Source: Clostridia bacterium
GTDB taxonomy: Bacteria > Bacillota > Clostridia > Oscillospirales > Acutalibacteraceae
DNA length: 46,295 nt
Direction of reading: 5' to 3'
Assembly (NCBI GenBank): GCA_017465085.1
Contig: JAFTWW010000004.1
Coordinates: forward strand, 1 to 46,295
Position numbers and translations under genes: made by a program. Every line of letters starts with the position of its first letter. The stretch's first letter is position 1. Below, in pieces: positions 8,987 to 16,480 of the stretch. The notes under the pieces were generated by a model. That model was not told the origin of the DNA. It worked only from the letters and a program-made list of their open reading frames with translations, and made no database searches.

Positions 8987-9940
8987 TTGAAATTTCTCAA
9001 CTTTTTAAGGGCCATTACGGCCCTGCTTCTCGGCTGCGCTCTGTTACTCTTTTGGTATAGCGCCGAAAAGAAAGGCCCCACTGTCATCCCCGTTGACACC
9101 GAAACCGAGAGTGATGTTTCAGAAGAAGCAGTACCAAACACAGAAGAGTTATTAAACGATATCACGGCACTGGAAAACAATCCCCTTGAGGAAGCAAACA
9201 GCCGCGTTTATGAGTATTTACAAATATGCCCCGCCGAAAATCCTAAAGCTTCATATCTTGCTTATAATTTAATCACGGGTGAAAATTATTCTTACAATAT
9301 TGATACGAGAATTACAATGGCGAGTGTTATTAAATCGGCATACTGCCTTTATGTAACGGAGTTGATTGTAAGCGGTGAAGCAGATTTCGAGGAAAAACTC
9401 ACTTATACTGCTGATGATAAAAGGAACGGAACGGGCATTATAAAGGATAACCCTTACGGAACCGAGTATTCAGTAAAAGAGCTTATTACCCTATCTATTA
9501 CCGAAAGCGATAATGTTGCTCACAAAATGCTTGTTGACCGCTTCGGCAGAGCTCAATTCAACTCGTATTTAGATAATTTCAGTATTGAGAGTATGCACTT
9601 GTATTCGGGCGGTCAGGTTGAGTATTATAATAATTCCTCTGCCCGCGATTTAGCAAAGATTTTCACCCTTATATATCAGAAATCCCAAGAGGAAGAAAGT
9701 TTTGCCTGGTATTTGGATATTTTAACCCAATCAAAATACAACCGCTTTGCTTCTTCCACCGAATTTAAGATTGCCCATAAAAGCGGGTTTATGAAGGGTG
9801 CTTTTCACGATGCCGCCATAGTATTAGCTGATGAACCTTACATTTTAATTGTTCTTACCAACGGTAACATTACGGAAAATGAAGAACTTTTTTTGCAAGA
9901 GCTCTCCCAAATCATTTGTAATAAAATGGAAAGCAAATAA
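8987..9940 (+). CDS. Membrane-anchored serine hydrolase, class A beta-lactamase fold
   Basis: Protein of 317 residues with an N-terminal membrane anchor (about 6-26) and an extracellular penicillin-interacting fold. The three active-site motifs are visible: SVIK (Ser nucleophile and Lys), SDN, and KSG in place of the usual KTG. The omega-loop glutamate expected of true class A enzymes (ExxxN) is not recognisable, so I call it a serine hydrolase rather than a resistance beta-lactamase. A carboxypeptidase-like or sensor role at the wall is possible. The start is TTG, with AAAGG nine bases upstream and no ATG alternative before the anchor. It is the last gene of the azlC operon. Confidence 0.75.
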   Translation: MKFLNFLRAITALLLGCALLLFWYSAEKKGPTVIPVDTETESDVSEEAVPNTEELLNDITALENNPLEEANSRVYEYLQICPAENPKASYLAYNLITGENYSYNIDTRITMASVIKSAYCLYVTELIVSGEADFEEKLTYTADDKRNGTGIIKDNPYGTEYSVKELITLSITESDNVAHKMLVDRFGRAQFNSYLDNFSIESMHLYSGGQVEYYNNSSARDLAKIFTLIYQKSQEEESFAWYLDILTQSKYNRFASSTEFKIAHKSGFMKGAFHDAAIVLADEPYILIVLTNGNITENEELFLQELSQIICNKMESK

Positions 9941-9978
9941 AAGATTCCTGAGAAAAACTCTCAGGAATCTTCTTTTTT
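9941..9978. terminator. Terminator between convergent operons
   Basis: Perfect 13-bp stem AAGATTCCTGAGA / TCTCAGGAATCTT (9941-9953, 9959-9971) with a 5-nt loop. A T run follows on the plus strand (9973-9978). It overlaps the 3' end of the minus-strand phosphoesterase gene and may work in both directions, best on plus. Confidence 0.9.
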
Positions 9979-10698
9979 AATATTAAGAACTATGATCTCG
10001 GGCTTGTTATTTATACGCGGTACTAAATGAGGATTTCCGATTCCCCTGCTTACTATTAAGCGTTCATCGTAAAATCCACCCGTATATTTCGGGAAAATTC
10101 CTTGACCTGGAGCATAAATTCCTCGGTTGAATATTCGCCATTGACCGCCGTGTGCATGGCCCGAAAGAATAATATCAATGGGGTATTTTTTCAAATATTT
10201 ATTATAATATTCGGGATGGTGGCACAAAAGTAGTTTTGGCTCCTCTATTGAACTGAATTCCTTAAGCCATTCCATTTCGGGAATGCGTTTATTTGCCTTT
10301 TTATCCTTCTTAGCGCCACGCTTTACGGCAGAGGTTAACCCACCGATAATTATTTCCTCAAACTCTATATATGAATTATCAAGGATAGTTACGCCTGTAT
10401 CCAGAATTTGTGGTTTCATATCCTCATCAAATCGGAATTCGTGATTGCCAAGGCAACAATAAACGGGCAAATGCTTTACCGTTTCTTTTAGAAATTCAAG
10501 TCCGCTTTTATAGTTGTTGGCATCATGGATAAAATCACCGCCAACCAAAAGCGCATCGGGGGCTCTTTCCTTGATTTTTTCGAAAATAAATCTATTATCA
10601 AAGCCGTGAAGATCGGATACAAAAACAAATTTGTAATCACGGCTCAGCATATAGGTAATATTATATTCAGTTACCTGTATTTTCTTCGCAGTTACCAT
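9961..10698 (-). CDS. Calcineurin-like metallophosphoesterase (YaeI/YkuE-like)
   Basis: Two-metal phosphoesterase of 245 residues. The metal-binding motifs occur in order: SDLHG, GGDFIHD, GNHEF, CHHPE and SGHAHGGQ. Relatives hydrolyse membrane phosphodiesters such as UDP-diacylglucosamine or related lipids, but no substrate can be assigned here. There is no clear signal or membrane segment. I chose the ATG at 10698 because AGAGGAG sits seven bases upstream, rather than the longer frame starting eleven codons earlier. The gene overlaps the end of the upstream AI-2E family gene by 32 bases, so the two are co-transcribed and probably translationally coupled. Confidence 0.88.
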   Translation of the reverse strand: MVTAKKIQVTEYNITYMLSRDYKFVFVSDLHGFDNRFIFEKIKERAPDALLVGGDFIHDANNYKSGLEFLKETVKHLPVYCCLGNHEFRFDEDMKPQILDTGVTILDNSYIEFEEIIIGGLTSAVKRGAKKDKKANKRIPEMEWLKEFSSIEEPKLLLCHHPEYYNKYLKKYPIDIILSGHAHGGQWRIFNRGIYAPGQGIFPKYTGGFYDERLIVSRGIGNPHLVPRINNKPEIIVLNIKKEDS

Positions 10699-11848
10699 TT
10701 GACTGCTCCTCTTCTGTTTTCTTCGCCGCAAGTTTCTTATTTACAAACTCCGAAAGCAGTACATAAATAACCGAACTTAAAGGCACTCCAATAAGCATAC
10801 CTGCAACGCCCGCAAGATTTCCACCTATAGTTACAGCCGCAAGAACCCACAGACCTGATAAGCCAATAGATTTACCCATAACCCTCGGATAAATCAGATT
10901 GTTATCAAGCTGCTGAAGAATTATGATGAAAACAATAAACCAAAACGCCTTAACGGGATTGACTAGCAATATAAGGAACGCTCCAAGCGCTGTACCTATA
11001 AAGGCGCCAACCATGGGGACTAATGTGGTAAATCCCACAAGCACCGATATAACAGATGCAAAAGGCATATTAAAGATTAACATACCGATGAAGGTTAAAA
11101 CACCGAAGATTACAGCCTCAGTAAGCTGACCCGTTACAAAGCGTGAAAAAGTATTATGGGAAAGCCGTGCAAGACCTAAAATCTTATCCACGGTTTTTTG
11201 AGGCAAAATGGCGCCAAAAAGCTTGGTGAACTGTTTGCCGAGCTTTTCCTTTTGGGCAAGAATATAGATAGCGAAGGCAAATCCCAGAACAATATTAACC
11301 ACCACGGAAAGTATTGAAGTTGTTACATTAAAGGTGGCGTTAACTAAGGTACCGCCTTTTTCTGCAATATACGTTCCTATCTTTGTGATAATCTCCTCGT
11401 GATTTATATTGATTTCGGGGAGAACTATCATAAATTTATCAAAGAAAGCAACAACCTTATCCCACCAGGAATCAAGATTTGTAAAATACTGTGGGAGGCT
11501 ACTTACGAACGAGGCAGTATGTTCAACAAAATAAGGTATCACAATAAAACATACGGCAAATATGATGCCTAGCACTAATAAAAGGCTTGTTATAAGGCAA
11601 ACAGGCCTTTTGAAGCCGCCCTCAGCAATCTTTGGCTTTTTTCTCCAGATTTTACCCCAGAGCTTTTCAAGGGGTGTTAAAATCGTATTAAGAATAAAAG
11701 CAATACATCCGCCGAGAACTAAGGGCTTTATAACATTATAAAGTCCTCCCATTAGGGTTAAAAACTTAGAAACATCATTGAGCACCCAGAAAAGCAGAAG
11801 TGCAAAAATGATAAGAAGCATGATTTTTTTGAAGGTTTTTTTATCCAC
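10667..11848 (-). CDS. AI-2E family transporter (PerM/TqsA-like)
   Basis: Multi-spanning membrane protein of 393 residues with about eight hydrophobic segments and the conserved C-terminal block ending in GxxGMLIGVPLSSVIYVLL. A periplasmic-side loop lies around 75-150. Family members include autoinducer-2 exporters and sodium/proton antiporters, so the name does not settle the substrate. The start is GTG with AAAAGGAAG about ten bases upstream. The C-terminal tail (KKLAAKKTEEEQSNGN) is soluble and is encoded over the start of the downstream phosphoesterase. Confidence 0.85.
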   Translation of the reverse strand: MDKKTFKKIMLLIIFALLLFWVLNDVSKFLTLMGGLYNVIKPLVLGGCIAFILNTILTPLEKLWGKIWRKKPKIAEGGFKRPVCLITSLLLVLGIIFAVCFIVIPYFVEHTASFVSSLPQYFTNLDSWWDKVVAFFDKFMIVLPEININHEEIITKIGTYIAEKGGTLVNATFNVTTSILSVVVNIVLGFAFAIYILAQKEKLGKQFTKLFGAILPQKTVDKILGLARLSHNTFSRFVTGQLTEAVIFGVLTFIGMLIFNMPFASVISVLVGFTTLVPMVGAFIGTALGAFLILLVNPVKAFWFIVFIIILQQLDNNLIYPRVMGKSIGLSGLWVLAAVTIGGNLAGVAGMLIGVPLSSVIYVLLSEFVNKKLAAKKTEEEQSNGNCEENTGN

Positions 11849-11881
11849 TGTAATTTACTTCCTTTTAGTTATTACGCATTT

Positions 11882-11910
11882 ATTATATCAATGTAATTTT
11901 ACCGAGTCAA
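11882..11910 (-). promoter_or_regulatory. Sigma-A promoter of the AI-2E/phosphoesterase operon
   Basis: On the minus strand TTGACT (11910-11905), a 17-bp spacer and TATAAT (11887-11882). The -35 box overlaps the znuB stop codon, and no terminator is visible between znuB and this promoter, so zinc-operon read-through into the AI-2E gene is possible. Confidence 0.75.
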
Positions 11911-12707
11911 GAAAAGCAATTCAAAATTATAAAAATAGCAAGATTAGTAAGCACTACTGCAGCGCCTGCGGGGATATCGAAGGAGAAAGAAAGGATTATT
12001 CCTATCAGGAATGCCACCACGGAAATTATTACGGATAAAATTACTGTGGAGCGATATTTTTTGGTAACCCGCATTGCCGAAAGTACGGGGAACGTTATAA
12101 TGCTTGAAATGAGCAAAGCGCCCATAATCCTCATTCCCACAACCACGGTAACGGCGGTAAGCACTGCCGAAAGTCCGTTATAAAACTTAACATTTATGCC
12201 CGAAGAGGCGGCAAATTTTTCATCAAATGAAACGGCAAAAATTTTATTATAAAACATAATATACAATGCAATTACCAAAACAGATATGATTACAGAGTAA
12301 ACTACATCCTCCGTACCGAGAGCCAGAATACTACCAAACATATAATTGCTGATATCGGTATTCATACCAGTTGTTAAATTTGCAACCGTGATACCGATGG
12401 CCAGAGCGCTTGTAGAAACAATAGAAATGGCGGCATCACCTTTAATTTTGCCGTTACCGTTAATTCTCAGCAATAAAAAAGCGGCTATTATTACTATGGG
12501 TATCGAAAACTGCAAGGGTGCAAATCCAAATGCCAATGCAATAGCGGCGGCTCCAAAGGAAACATGAGATAAGCCATCACCCAACATAGAATACCTTTTA
12601 AGCACGAGATTAACGCCCAACAGCGCCGCGCAGCAGCATAGCAAAACCCCCGTTATAACTGCTCTTAAAACAAAGGGATATTCGAAAATTTTAGATAGTA
12701 TTTCCAT
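11907..12707 (-). CDS. znuB: Zinc ABC transporter permease
   Basis: Membrane subunit of the ABC-3 family, 266 residues with about eight hydrophobic helices and the conserved GDGLSHVSFGAAAIA block near residue 45. It forms the channel that moves zinc delivered by ZnuA. The start at 12707 (MEILSK) has GGAGGGG a few bases upstream; the longer frame lacks a ribosome site. It overlaps znuC by 17 bases. Manganese transporters share this fold, but the Zur-type regulator in the same operon favours zinc. Confidence 0.9.
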   Translation of the reverse strand: MEILSKIFEYPFVLRAVITGVLLCCCAALLGVNLVLKRYSMLGDGLSHVSFGAAAIALAFGFAPLQFSIPIVIIAAFLLLRINGNGKIKGDAAISIVSTSALAIGITVANLTTGMNTDISNYMFGSILALGTEDVVYSVIISVLVIALYIMFYNKIFAVSFDEKFAASSGINVKFYNGLSAVLTAVTVVVGMRIMGALLISSIITFPVLSAMRVTKKYRSTVILSVIISVVAFLIGIILSFSFDIPAGAAVVLTNLAIFIILNCFS

Positions 12708-13392
12708 AATTCCCCTCCGTTTTATATTCATCTTCAAGATAACATTCTGCCTTCTTAAAGGTGAATCCGTTATTTGAAATGTTAAGAATTTTATGGGCCT
12801 CTTTCACAGCCCTTTCGATATCGTGTGATATCATAATAACCGTAATACCCGAATTGTTTATCTTCTTTAAGAGTGAATAAAATTCATTTTGCGATGCGGC
12901 ATCAAGACTATTCACAGGCTCATCAAGAAGAATCACCTTCTGAGCGGCGCAAAGCGCCCTGCACAGCAAAACCTTCTGCTGCTGGCCGCCCGAAAGCTCA
13001 TTGAATGATTTATCCTTAAGGTCTTCAACTTCCAATAAAGCCATATTTTTATAAGCCTTTTCCTTTTGCGCAGAAGAATAAGCGATACCTAACACACTCT
13101 TACCTGCAAAGCCCGAGAAAATCACCTCGGAGACACTTGCGGGAAAATCGGATTTTGTATCACTCTTTTGAGGGAGCCAACCGATATCCCTTCTTGAAAA
13201 TCCATTAAAAATAATGCTTCCCTTATACTTGATATCAAAGCCTAAAATACACTGCATAAGGGTAGTTTTTCCTGAGCCGTTCTCCCCGGTTATACAGATA
13301 TAATCACCATCCTCTACATCGAAGGATAATTCACTGAAAACCTGCCTGTTATCATAGTAGGAAGATAATTTATCAATACTGATTATAGGCAT
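12691..13392 (-). CDS. znuC: Zinc ABC transporter ATP-binding protein
   Basis: ATPase subunit of 233 residues. It carries Walker A GENGSGKTT, Q-loop WLPQK, signature LSGGQQQK, Walker B VILLDEP and the H-loop in ISHD. It energises zinc import through ZnuB. The ATG at 13392 overlaps the znuA stop in a TGATG arrangement, and a TTG one codon earlier is the less likely start. A run of GGAGGGGGG in the end of znuA can act as ribosome site. Confidence 0.92.
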   Translation of the reverse strand: MPIISIDKLSSYYDNRQVFSELSFDVEDGDYICITGENGSGKTTLMQCILGFDIKYKGSIIFNGFSRRDIGWLPQKSDTKSDFPASVSEVIFSGFAGKSVLGIAYSSAQKEKAYKNMALLEVEDLKDKSFNELSGGQQQKVLLCRALCAAQKVILLDEPVNSLDAASQNEFYSLLKKINNSGITVIMISHDIERAVKEAHKILNISNNGFTFKKAECYLEDEYKTEGNYGNTI

Positions 13393-14279
13393 CAACTCAT
13401 CCCCCCTCCAAGCGCTTCTTTATTGCGATACATAATATCAACATAGGTTACGCCGTTTTCAAAATCAGCTTTAGTAACATTATGAGCAGAATGAAGCTCA
13501 ATAACATTTACGCCCATTTCTGCCCTTAATGCATTAGCAATATTGCGATTGCTCATCTCGGTGCAATAAACTGTGCCGATGTTTTTATTCTTGATAGTTT
13601 CAATCAATCTGTTCATAGTTTTTATGCTTATATCGGTGCTGATAGCGCAACCTCCGAAGGCGGCTTCATATTGGATACCGTAATATTCGGTTAAATACTT
13701 AAACGGGAATCTATCGGCGCAAAGGATAAATTTGTTCCTTGCGCCATCTGATACCTGCCTTATTTCACCATCTGCTTTTGTAATGCTGTTTGCATAAGCA
13801 TCACAATTATTTTTGTAATAGCTCTTGTTGTCATTATCAGCCTCAATGATTGAATCGCAAATTTTTCTCAACAGTATTACGGCATTTTGGGGACTTGTCC
13901 ATATATGCTCGTCCTCTTCCTCGTGTTCATCCTCCATTAAGGGCTCAACAAAGCCAATTAAGGATATCGCATTTACATTAACATCCGATAAGATGCTATC
14001 AACCCAAGTATCAGATTCCCCGCCGATATAAAAGAAAATATCTGCATCATAGATTGCCGCCACATCCGAAGGAGCAGGATCGAAGGAATGGACCTCGGTA
14101 CCTGGGTCAACCAAAAGTTTTATGTTAACCTGATCTCCACCTACTGCTCTTGCAAAATCATACAAAGGAAAAATAGTTGTAACTATACTTAGCTTATCTT
14201 TATTATCAGTTTTAGCCACGGGACTGCAACCCGTGAACAGCAACATAATTGAAATTAAAATAATAAATGCTTTTTTCAT
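13392..14279 (-). CDS. znuA: Zinc-binding lipoprotein of the ZnuABC transporter
   Basis: Cluster A-I metal-binding receptor of 295 residues. The signal peptide ends in the lipobox LLFTGCS, so the protein is lipid-anchored on the outer face. Candidate metal ligands are the His in EVHSFDP and the His in DEHIWTSP. A short acidic/His loop (MEDEHEEEDEH) sits just before the second ligand, as in zinc rather than manganese receptors. CADRFPFKYL marks the start of the C-terminal lobe. The start at 14279 overlaps the zur stop by ATGA. The longer frame (MCCK) would place the ribosome site against the start codon. Confidence 0.92.
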   Translation of the reverse strand: MKKAFIILISIMLLFTGCSPVAKTDNKDKLSIVTTIFPLYDFARAVGGDQVNIKLLVDPGTEVHSFDPAPSDVAAIYDADIFFYIGGESDTWVDSILSDVNVNAISLIGFVEPLMEDEHEEEDEHIWTSPQNAVILLRKICDSIIEADNDNKSYYKNNCDAYANSITKADGEIRQVSDGARNKFILCADRFPFKYLTEYYGIQYEAAFGGCAISTDISIKTMNRLIETIKNKNIGTVYCTEMSNRNIANALRAEMGVNVIELHSAHNVTKADFENGVTYVDIMYRNKEALGGGMS

Positions 14280-14680
14280 TTTGCAGCACATTCCTCACAT
14301 AATCCGTACAAAACGGTTTTAAGCTTATTGATGCAAAAACCGTGATGCTCACTTATATGCATGCTGAGTGTTTCCATCTTATCGCATTCAATATGGATAA
14401 GCCTACCGCAATCCTCACATTTAAGATGGAAATGCTCTTGGCATTTCTCTCCGTTAATATACTGATAGCAGGCGCTTTCTCCCGCGGTAACATACTTGCG
14501 TACCACACCCTCATCCGCCAATCTTTCAAGACATCTGTAAACAGTAGTCCTGCCAACCTTTTCACCCATATCATTAAGGGTGCCTACAAGGCTATCCACG
14601 GTTATATGCTCCTGACACATTTTACGAACGGCATTTTCGATTATGGTCTTTTGTTTTGTCTTATACTGAATCTTATCCAT
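14276..14680 (-). CDS. zur: Fur-family zinc uptake regulator
   Basis: Metal-responsive repressor of 134 residues. The winged helix includes GRTTVYRCLERL (43-54). Two structural CxxC pairs (C88/C91 and C128/C131) hold a zinc, and the EHFH sequence at 82-85 sits where Fur-family regulatory ligands occur. First place in an operon with znuACB makes Zur the best assignment over Fur or PerR. The start at 14680 has AAGGTGG upstream; the long upstream extension of this frame crosses the promoter and is not coding. Autoregulation is likely because an operator-like palindrome lies next to the -10 box. Confidence 0.9.
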   Translation of the reverse strand: MDKIQYKTKQKTIIENAVRKMCQEHITVDSLVGTLNDMGEKVGRTTVYRCLERLADEGVVRKYVTAGESACYQYINGEKCQEHFHLKCEDCGRLIHIECDKMETLSMHISEHHGFCINKLKTVLYGLCEECAAK

Positions 14681-14696
14681 ATTTCCACCTTTGAAA

Positions 14697-14713
14697 TTGA
14701 AATTCATTTTCAA
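14697..14713. promoter_or_regulatory. Candidate Zur operator
   Basis: TTGAAA-TTCAT-TTTCAA is a 6-5-6 inverted repeat. It can also be read as a 7-1-7 Fur-type box centred on 14705 with one mismatched pair. It begins directly after the -10 hexamer of the zur promoter, over the expected transcription start, a typical position for repression. Confidence 0.6.
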
Positions 14714-14742
14714 ATTATAACACCTATATATATTTTTGTCAA
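14714..14742 (-). promoter_or_regulatory. Consensus promoter of the zur-znuACB operon
   Basis: On the minus strand TTGACA (14742-14737), exactly 17 bp, TATAAT (14719-14714): a perfect consensus. Such a strong promoter next to an operator fits an operon that is held off by zinc and fully induced under starvation. Confidence 0.85.
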
Positions 14743-14851
14743 CATTCAGTAATTTTACATATTTATTACTTTTTTGGGGTAGAACGGACAATTTATTATC
14801 AATAATCGCACACATTTGCGACAAAACAGCAAAATTTTGTTCAAAATAGAA

Positions 14852-14879
14852 TTGATTTATGCTTTTTTGTATGGATAAT
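14852..14879 (+). promoter_or_regulatory. Probable promoter of the sugar-binding lipoprotein
   Basis: TTGATT (14852-14857), a 16-bp spacer and GATAAT (14874-14879). The start of transcription would fall near 14886, just before the 20-bp palindrome. Confidence 0.5.
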
Positions 14880-14894
14880 TATAAGTGTAAGCTT

Positions 14895-14914
14895 GTAAAA
14901 TCTATAGATTTTAC
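14895..14914. promoter_or_regulatory. Perfect 20-bp palindrome in the lipoprotein leader
   Basis: GTAAAATCTA followed by its exact reverse complement TAGATTTTAC, between the presumed transcription start and the AAAGGAG ribosome site. Position and symmetry suggest an operator for a dimeric repressor. It has no central CG, unlike most LacI-family sites, so the regulator is unknown. Confidence 0.55.
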
Positions 14915-14940
14915 TCAATACAGCAAAGGAGATAACATTT

Positions 14941-16380
14941 ATGAAAAAAAGTATTGCAATTCTACTTGCGCTCGTAATGATGATTCTTCCCCTCACTGCC
15001 TGCTCTAAGGCGGATTCGGATGAATCTGCGTATTCTTACTATTACGAAGAAGTAATAGTTAAGAATGATAGCAGCGATTCCGAGGATACTGATTCGAAGA
15101 AGGATACATCCTCATCAGGCGGCAAGAATAACACAACCTCATCAGGAAGCGGCGCTGGCCAGAGCTCTTCCGATATCATCAAAACAGATTTTGATCTTAA
15201 AGGCAAAACCGTAACGATGGCAATCACCGAAGAGGATCAATATAATACCACCTCTTTTAAGGCTATGGTTTCCGCTTTCCAGACCAAATACGGATGTAAG
15301 GTTAAAACCCATACACTCTCATTTGGCGGGTACAACACTCAGGTTGCGCAGAGAATGAGTACGGGCACGCCTTATGATATCTGCTATATGCACGGTTCTA
15401 TGTTCCCCGCAGGTCCAATTGCAGGTTGTTATGCGGATCTTACCGAAGCCATGAAGCTGGTTGATACTTCTGCTATCAATATGGATAAAACCAATAAGTT
15501 CCTTTGGGAAGGAAAACTTTACGGCGTTTGTGATAACAACTGCGCTTTCCCCTGGATTTTCTATTATAATAAGGCCCTCTTCGAAAAAGCAGGTCTTGAA
15601 GATCCTCGCACCCTTTATAACAACGGTACTTGGACTTGGGATAAAATTTTCGAAATGGGTCATGAAGTTACCGATGCTTCACAAAGCATTTATTTTATGG
15701 CTTCCTACTATGTTCAGTCGCAGATGTACGGCGTATCATCTATAACTACAGAAAACGGCAAGGTTGTTCTTAACCTCAAAGATCCCAAACATATAGCTTC
15801 CCTTAATCTGCTCCAGAAAATTTATTGCGGAAACGATGCTATAGGACAGAAGAGAGATGGCTCTGATAACCGTAAAGCATTCTTAGAGGGACGTAATTAT
15901 ATGTATCCCGAAGAAACATCCAAATACCCAGGACTTGTGGCACAGGTTAAAAAGTCTATGGCATTCGGCAAGAGTGTTAATAACCTCCAGATTGTTCCTG
16001 TTCCTATTCTCCCTGAAAACACCGAAAAGGCATATCCTACAGGTTGGTATACCGCTATCTGCGCAGGCGAAGGCTCAGATCCCCGTATAGCGCTTACTTG
16101 GGCAGCTTTCGAGGCTACCTATAAGAATGAAATCAAGGGCAGTAACGAATTCAGCGAAGAGGACCAGAAGCTGGTTGATAAGCTTATGGCAGGCAATACT
16201 TTACCTAACCGTCATAGTTCTTATAAAACTTCATCTGCCGAGACACTTTCGCTCCACGAGTACATAATTCAGGCCATCAGCAACGGTGAGGATGTTGCTA
16301 AAACCGTTGATAAATATTACGATCAATATTGCGCTTGTATTGAAGAAACTATAGGACATAAGAATTATACCAAGAATTAA
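14941..16380 (+). CDS. Orphan extracellular solute-binding lipoprotein, family 1 (sugar type)
   Basis: Lipid-anchored receptor of 479 residues resembling sugar or oligosaccharide ABC-importer binding proteins. The signal peptide ends in LPLTAC with Cys21. A Ser/Asp/Gly-rich linker follows (about 38-80), then the type I/II bilobed domain with YDICYMHGSMF and the aromatic-rich GTWTWDKIFEMG. The start ATG has AAAGGAG upstream. No permease or ATPase genes are nearby: the gene stands alone between its own promoter and terminator. It therefore must use a transporter encoded elsewhere or act as a sensor. The ligand cannot be told from sequence. Confidence 0.88.
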   Translation: MKKSIAILLALVMMILPLTACSKADSDESAYSYYYEEVIVKNDSSDSEDTDSKKDTSSSGGKNNTTSSGSGAGQSSSDIIKTDFDLKGKTVTMAITEEDQYNTTSFKAMVSAFQTKYGCKVKTHTLSFGGYNTQVAQRMSTGTPYDICYMHGSMFPAGPIAGCYADLTEAMKLVDTSAINMDKTNKFLWEGKLYGVCDNNCAFPWIFYYNKALFEKAGLEDPRTLYNNGTWTWDKIFEMGHEVTDASQSIYFMASYYVQSQMYGVSSITTENGKVVLNLKDPKHIASLNLLQKIYCGNDAIGQKRDGSDNRKAFLEGRNYMYPEETSKYPGLVAQVKKSMAFGKSVNNLQIVPVPILPENTEKAYPTGWYTAICAGEGSDPRIALTWAAFEATYKNEIKGSNEFSEEDQKLVDKLMAGNTLPNRHSSYKTSSAETLSLHEYIIQAISNGEDVAKTVDKYYDQYCACIEETIGHKNYTKN

Positions 16381-16399
16381 ATTTCTTTTCTCCTTTTTG

Positions 16400-16435
16400 A
16401 AAAGGCAGGGGTGCTCCCTGCCTTTTCTTTTTTTA
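16400..16435 (+). terminator. Terminator of the solute-binding lipoprotein gene
   Basis: AAAAGGCAGGG / CCCTGCCTTTT (16400-16410, 16416-16426) with a 5-nt loop and a long T run. It lies 20 bases past the stop. Confidence 0.92.
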
Positions 16436-16446
16436 TTTTTTTACAT

Positions 16447-16478
16447 AAAAAACGGCTTGCCCGAAGGCAAACCGTTTT
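16447..16478 (-). terminator. Terminator of rodA
   Basis: On the minus strand AAAACGGTTTGCC, a TTCG tetraloop and GGCAAGCCGTTTT (one T-G wobble) run straight into further T. It begins a few bases after the rodA stop. Confidence 0.85.
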
Positions 16479-16480
16479 AA

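Noticed and set aside
8987-9940. Beta-lactamase resistance gene
   Set aside because: The SxxK, SDN and KSG motifs are present, but no omega-loop glutamate is recognisable and the protein is membrane-anchored, so a resistance call is not supported.
14342-14752. 136-codon plus-strand frame across zur
   Set aside because: It is antisense to zur and runs over its promoter and operator; a shadow frame.
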